Shown here one piece after another: positions 7,108-9,787 of a DNA stretch of 9,787 bases (within the stretch, counting starts at the first letter, position 1; each line of letters opens with the position of its first letter). The DNA comes from an uncultured bacterium (lineage in GTDB: Bacteria > Patescibacteriota > Patescibacteriia > Patescibacteriales > UBA12465). The DNA is taken from assembly GCA_903904095.1 (NCBI GenBank), contig CAIVBF010000043.1, positions 1 through 9,787 on the forward strand, written 5' to 3'. Both the position numbers and the translations under genes were made by a program. The notes under the pieces are model-generated. The model did not search any database. It worked only from the letters and a program-made list of their open reading frames with translations, and was not told where the DNA came from.

Positions 7108-7620
7108 TTATTTCATGTCTGAATAAGTAGCTACTTTTTCTGATAACAAAACATATTCAACGCCCGTTTCTTTAAAAATTTCTTTACTGCGATCACCGCT
7201 GTGGTAATCGTGAGCGCAAACGATTCTTTTGATTCCGGCATTGATCAACATTTTGGCGCAGGTGTAACAGGGAGTCATTTGGCAATATAAAGTGCCGCCA
7301 TTCAAGCTTATTCCCATTCTGGCTGCCTCACAGATTGCATTTTGTTCGGCATGAGTTGTTCTAATACAATGACGACTTTGATTACCATCTTCATTAATCA
7401 CGGTATGCATCTCGTGGCCAGCTTCGTCACAGGTTGGGGCTCCGACTGGAGCGCCGTTATAACCGGTTACGACTATGCGTCTATCGCGAGTAATAATACA
7501 ACCGCCCCGGAATCTATCGCAATTTCCACGAGTGCCGACCATTTCAACAATTTTCATAAAATATTCGTCCCAAGAAGGACGAACGTATGCTGATTTTTCG
7601 TCTTGTTTTTCTTCGCTCAT
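7108..7620 (-). CDS. dCMP deaminase (ComEB type)
   Basis: This zinc enzyme deaminates dCMP to dUMP, the substrate of ThyX encoded next in the operon. The product begins with a short acidic and Lys-rich tail, then RPSWDEYFMKI (14-24), the usual family opening. VTGYNGAPVGAPTC (51-64) carries the GYNG segment linked in this family to allosteric control by dCTP/dTTP. THAEQNAI (89-96) provides the zinc His90 and catalytic Glu92, and TPCYTCAKMLINAGIKRIV (116-134) provides zinc Cys118 and Cys121. Cys34, Cys64, His69, His72 and Cys85 sit where phage and Bacillus relatives bind a second structural zinc. The length of 170 is normal. It is the first gene of the leftward operon, preceded by the inverted-repeat-rich divergent region and followed by thyX after 36 bp. 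Riboflavin-type and tRNA deaminases share the zinc motifs, but the GYNG and RPSWDEYF blocks favour dCMP deaminase. Confidence 0.94.
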   Translation of the reverse strand: MSEEKQDEKSAYVRPSWDEYFMKIVEMVGTRGNCDRFRGGCIITRDRRIVVTGYNGAPVGAPTCDEAGHEMHTVINEDGNQSRHCIRTTHAEQNAICEAARMGISLNGGTLYCQMTPCYTCAKMLINAGIKRIVCAHDYHSGDRSKEIFKETGVEYVLLSEKVATYSDMK

Positions 7621-7644
7621 ATTTTTAATTTTAAGTGTTTTTTA

Positions 7645-7662
7645 GTACTTATATTCTAGTAC
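7645..7662. repeat. Inverted repeat in the leader of the dTMP operon, possible operator
   Basis: GTACT (7645-7649) and AGTAC (7658-7662) form a perfect 5-bp inverted repeat around 8 bases. Read on the minus strand the same stretch holds GTACTA twice, 14 bp apart. It lies between the -10-like TATAAT at 7671-7666 and the dCMP deaminase start at 7620, where a repressor would block transcription. I could not match it well to the NrdR box. An operator role is inference. Confidence 0.3.
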
Positions 7663-7665
7663 ATT

Positions 7666-7671
7666 ATTATA
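7666..7671 (-). promoter_or_regulatory. Candidate -10 element for the leftward dTMP operon
   Basis: The minus strand reads TATAAT here, a perfect -10 hexamer, 45 bases before the dCMP deaminase ATG. No good -35 hexamer lies 16-18 bases upstream (GCATCT at 17). The region is AT-rich, so chance matches are likely, but a promoter is expected here because this is the divergent start of the operon. Confidence 0.33.
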
Positions 7672-7685
7672 ATAAAATAAATCTT

Positions 7686-7764
7686 GACAGATGCTCTTTT
7701 CTGTCCTGAAAGCATTTTCAGGCCTTTAAAAATGTTTTAAAAGAGAGTACCCTATAAGAATAGG
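7686..7764. repeat. Run of four small inverted repeats in the divergent intergenic region
   Basis: Four perfect inverted repeats follow one another. GACAGA/TCTGTC (7686-7691 with 7700-7705) has an 8-base loop. CCTGAAA/TTTCAGG (7705-7711 with 7716-7722) has a 4-base loop. TTTAAAA/TTTTAAA (7725-7731 with 7735-7741) has a 3-base loop. CCTAT/ATAGG (7751-7755 with 7760-7764) has a 4-base loop. None is followed by a T tract on either strand and no upstream transcript needs stopping here, so they are not obvious terminators. They could be regulator-binding sites or 5' UTR structures of the rightward yggU transcript. The remaining bases of the 176-bp gap show nothing further I can support. Confidence 0.55.
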
Positions 7765-7796
7765 AATAAGTAAAAGGTTGAAATAAAATTTTATAT

Positions 7797-8066
7797 ATGA
7801 TTCTAGATGAATATCTTGAAAATTTGGCTAATAATAAAGAAGTTTATTTGAAAGTTAAAGTTTTACCCGGGGCTGGCAAAACAGTTTTTATGGATGCAAT
7901 GAGCGACGGGACCATTAAAATAGCCGTAGCGGCCCAGGCCGATAAAGGCAAGGCAAATCTAGAGTTAATTAAGTTTTTAGCTAACGAATTAAAAGTCTAT
8001 AAATATCAGGTTAAAATTATAAGTGGATTAACAGAAAGAATAAAATTAATTAAAATTAGCCGTTAA
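7797..8066 (+). CDS. yggU: DUF167 / YggU family protein (UPF0235)
   Basis: This is a small conserved protein of 89 residues belonging to the DUF167 (YggU, COG1872) family, whose biochemical role is not established. The family pattern is clear: YLKVKVLPGAGKT (residues ~17-29, usually v-v-P-A-k), then IKIAVAAQADKGKANLEL (~40-57, usually lKv-v-a-P-ekGkAN) and LIKFLANEL, then VKIISGLTERIKLIKI (~71-86), matching the SG-.-.R-K ending. Family length is ~75-100 residues, so it is complete. It is the first rightward gene after the divergent region; no Shine-Dalgarno stands before the ATG. A glycosyltransferase gene follows after 34 bp, but the two need not be related in function. Confidence 0.9.
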   Translation: MILDEYLENLANNKEVYLKVKVLPGAGKTVFMDAMSDGTIKIAVAAQADKGKANLELIKFLANELKVYKYQVKIISGLTERIKLIKISR

Positions 8067-8100
8067 AATTAATATTTTTTTTGCTCATTTATATTGCAAT

Positions 8101-8943
8101 ATGGAACTATCTATTGTTATTGTTTCTTGGAACGTTAAAGACAAATTAAGAGATAATCTACAAGCTTTGGAATCTTCAAAGCTTGATTTTAGTTTTGAGA
8201 TATTTGTAGTTGATAATAATTCTAATGACGGCAGCGCTGAAATGCTCAAAAATGAATTTCCTAATGTTAAATTAATAGTAAATTCTGAAAATTTGGGTTT
8301 TGCTAAAGCTAATAATCAAGCGATTAAAGAAACTAGCGGAAATTTTATTCTACTTCTTAATCCGGACATGAAAGTATGTCCCGATACTCTAGACAGAATG
8401 ATTAATTTTGCTAAAAACAATCCGCAGGTAACGGTTAGTGGTTGTAAGTTATTTAATTCTAAAGAGGAGATTGTAAAACAAGTTCGTCGTTTTCCGAAAT
8501 TATTTGATCAGCTAATGATTACCTTAAAAATTCCTCATTTATTTCCGTCTGTTTTAAATAGTTATCTGCAAGTTGATTTTAACTATGAAAAGAATGCAAA
8601 AGTAGATTCTTTAAGAGGGGCCTTCTTCTTAATTAACCGACAAAGTTATTGTTTGATAAATAAAAATCAAAATATCTTACCCTTGCTTGATGAGCGGTAT
8701 TTTATTTGGTTTGAAGAAGTTGATTTTTGCCGCCAAGTTTATAAATTAGGCGGGGAAGTTTGGTATAATAGTGAAGCTAAGTGCCTTGATTATGTCGGGG
8801 CCAGCTTTTCTCAGGTCAGTAGAGGAGTAACACAAAAATATTTTCAAGATTCAATGATAAAATATTTTTTGAAATGGGAGGGCTATTGGGATGCTTATAT
8901 TCTGCAATCAGCTTGGAATCTGATTAACCTTTTTGTCAGATAA
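8101..8943 (+). CDS. Family 2 glycosyltransferase (WbbL/rhamnosyltransferase-like)
   Basis: This GT-A fold sugar transferase probably works at the cytoplasmic face of the membrane in surface-polysaccharide assembly. The nucleotide-sugar site is visible as LSIVIVSWN (3-11), VVDNNSNDGS (36-45), NSENLGFAKANNQAI (61-75) and LLLNPDMKV (84-92), which holds the metal-binding Asp89. LRGAFFLINR (171-180) and ERYFIWFEEVDFCRQVYKLGG (about 198-218) match the acceptor side of COG1216 enzymes, with Glu206 and Asp208 in the E-x-D catalytic segment. The usual H-x-x-G-x-S near the end reads DYVGAS (230-235), so its His is absent. No membrane segment or signal peptide is clear. At 280 residues the length is normal. 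It is followed after 9 bp by a second glycosyltransferase, which suggests a glycan gene cluster extending to the right. Donor and acceptor cannot be told from sequence. Confidence 0.92.
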   Translation: MELSIVIVSWNVKDKLRDNLQALESSKLDFSFEIFVVDNNSNDGSAEMLKNEFPNVKLIVNSENLGFAKANNQAIKETSGNFILLLNPDMKVCPDTLDRMINFAKNNPQVTVSGCKLFNSKEEIVKQVRRFPKLFDQLMITLKIPHLFPSVLNSYLQVDFNYEKNAKVDSLRGAFFLINRQSYCLINKNQNILPLLDERYFIWFEEVDFCRQVYKLGGEVWYNSEAKCLDYVGASFSQVSRGVTQKYFQDSMIKYFLKWEGYWDAYILQSAWNLINLFVR

Positions 8944-8952
8944 AATATTCTT

Positions 8953-9787
8953 ATGTCTAAAAAAGTTGGAATAATTTTGATCAATTATAAAGATTATGCA
9001 GAAAAATATTTGTCTGTTTGTTTAGAGTCGCTTAAAAAGCAAAGTTATGGTGACTGTCCGCTTTTTATAGTTGATAATGGAAGTTCTAATGAGAGTTTGG
9101 CGCATTTAAAGAAAGAAGCCCCAGGCGCTGAAATAATTATTAATAAAAATAATGATGGCTTTGCTAAGGGCAATAATGATGCCCTAAAGTTAATAATTGA
9201 GCGTGATTTTGATTACGCCTGGGTTTTGAATATGGATACGGAGGTGGCGTCTAATGCTTTGGGTAAGTTAGTTGAAACTTTAGAAAAAGATGAAAGAATA
9301 GGAGCGGTCCAGTCTCGGCTAATGCTTTATAATAATAAAGAAAAAGTTAATAGTTTAGGAAACACAACTCATTTTCTAGGTTTTGGCTATTGTTTGGGTT
9401 ATCAAGAAAAATATATTGAAAAAAAGGAAGAGGTAGCGGATATTTTTTATCCTTCCGGCGCCTCAGTTTTATTTAATTTGAATATTCTAAAAAAAGTTGG
9501 TTTGTTTGATGAAGAATTTTGGATGTATAATGAAGATCAGGATCTTGGTTGGCGCATTTGGCTGGCCGGCTATAAATGTGTTATAAATTATCAATCTGTT
9601 GTTTATCATAATTACGAATTCAGCCGTTCAATCACTAAGTATTACTGGATGGATCGGAATCGGACGATTGCCATTCTCAAAAATTATTCTCTACCGACTT
9701 TAATTTTAATCTTTCCGGCCTGGTTTATTATGGAGCTTGGTTTATTAATTTTCTCTTTGCAATCAGGCTGGTTTAAAAAACGGCTAG
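8953..9787 (+). CDS. Family 2 glycosyltransferase, 3' end outside window
   Basis: An open frame starts at the ATG at 8953 and runs through the last base without a stop (278 residues seen), so the gene is cut by the window edge. It is a second COG1216-type glycosyltransferase: VGIILINYKDY (5-15), IVDNGSSNES (39-48), NKNNDGFAKGNNDAL (64-78), LNMDTEV (92-98) with the metal-binding Asp95, YPSGASVLFN (166-175) and MYNEDQDLGWRIWLAGYK (191-208) with the E-D-x-D-L catalytic motif. VVYHNYEFSRS (216-226) keeps the H...S motif that the upstream gene lacks. A hydrophobic stretch at ~247-268 (LPTLILIFPAWFIMELGLLIF, with two charged/polar breaks) may anchor it to the membrane. It is distinct in sequence from the first glycosyltransferase, so this is not a recent duplication. 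Only 9 bp separate them, so one transcript is likely. Confidence 0.93.
   Translation, partial: MSKKVGIILINYKDYAEKYLSVCLESLKKQSYGDCPLFIVDNGSSNESLAHLKKEAPGAEIIINKNNDGFAKGNNDALKLIIERDFDYAWVLNMDTEVASNALGKLVETLEKDERIGAVQSRLMLYNNKEKVNSLGNTTHFLGFGYCLGYQEKYIEKKEEVADIFYPSGASVLFNLNILKKVGLFDEEFWMYNEDQDLGWRIWLAGYKCVINYQSVVYHNYEFSRSITKYYWMDRNRTIAILKNYSLPTLILIFPAWFIMELGLLIFSLQSGWFKKRL

Noticed and set aside
7342..7593. Plus-strand open frame opposite dCMP deaminase (similar antisense frames at 2534-2824, 3179-3379, 6910-7092, 165-380 and 1268-1483)
   Set aside because: Each lies wholly or almost wholly opposite a gene with clear family motifs, and its translation has no recognisable domain and a skewed composition.
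7645..7662. NrdR box before the dTMP operon
   Set aside because: When centred, the repeat fails to match the core C-w-A-t-A-T-a-T-w-G pattern; only a generic operator can be suggested.
7684..7689. Perfect TTGACA on the plus strand, as -35 box of a yggU promoter
   Set aside because: The hexamer 17 bases downstream is TGAAAG, with no -10 likeness at 16-18 bases, and the TTGACA overlaps the first inverted repeat.
8045..8082. T8 tract after yggU preceded by ATTAATT/AATTAAT, as an intrinsic terminator
   Set aside because: The stem is A-T only with a 15-base loop that includes the stop codon; too weak to call. The T tract is common in this composition.
1..9787. Reassigned TGA codon (as in Gracilibacteria and Absconditabacteria), tRNA genes, CRISPR arrays and insertion sequences
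   Set aside because: All genes are full length with TAA stops and no in-frame TGA. No cloverleaf with a TTCGA-type arm, no repeat-spacer pattern and no transposase motif or terminal repeats were found by eye.

Overview
The window is AT-rich (about one third G+C by eye) and densely packed. Eight complete genes and two genes cut by the window edges fill it almost completely. It uses the standard bacterial code: TGG for Trp, no in-frame TGA, and all nine visible stop codons are TAA. Almost no start codon has a Shine-Dalgarno sequence at a normal distance. Together with a tandem-domain ThyX and a thymidylate kinase-dUTPase fusion, this suggests an uncultured small-genome bacterium of the Patescibacteria/CPR type (Parcubacteria-like). 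That placement is an inference from gene style, not a proof.

Layout. Bases 1-2294 (+) hold miaB (5' end outside the window) and miaA, the two enzymes that make ms2i6A at tRNA position 37. They meet a leftward operon at a bidirectional hairpin terminator (2339-2373). The leftward operon (7620 down to 2392) reads, in transcription order: dCMP deaminase, double-domain ThyX, a small P-loop nucleotide kinase of uncertain substrate, a fused thymidylate kinase-dUTPase, and gatB. A 176-bp divergent region (7621-7796) separates this operon from rightward genes and is rich in short inverted repeats. Rightward from it lie a YggU/DUF167 protein and two family 2 glycosyltransferases, the second running off the window end. 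The glycosyltransferases look like the edge of a surface-polysaccharide cluster.

How the genes work together. The central operon is a compact dTMP factory. dCMP deaminase and dUTPase both supply dUMP, ThyX methylates it to dTMP, and the kinase domain makes dTDP. Two of these steps (dUTPase before ThyX, dTMP kinase after it) sit on one polypeptide. The small kinase gene lies between thyX and the fusion and probably also acts on a nucleotide. gatB, the tRNA amidotransferase subunit, is the last gene of the run and has no gatA or gatC beside it.

The most notable observation is in ThyX. The enzyme is a fusion of two ThyX-like halves, and the signature motif RHRxxSxNxxSxRY is split between them: the N-terminal half keeps the S...S-x-R-Y part but has lost RHR, while the C-terminal half keeps RHR but has lost the rest. 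This suggests one composite active site per fused pair.
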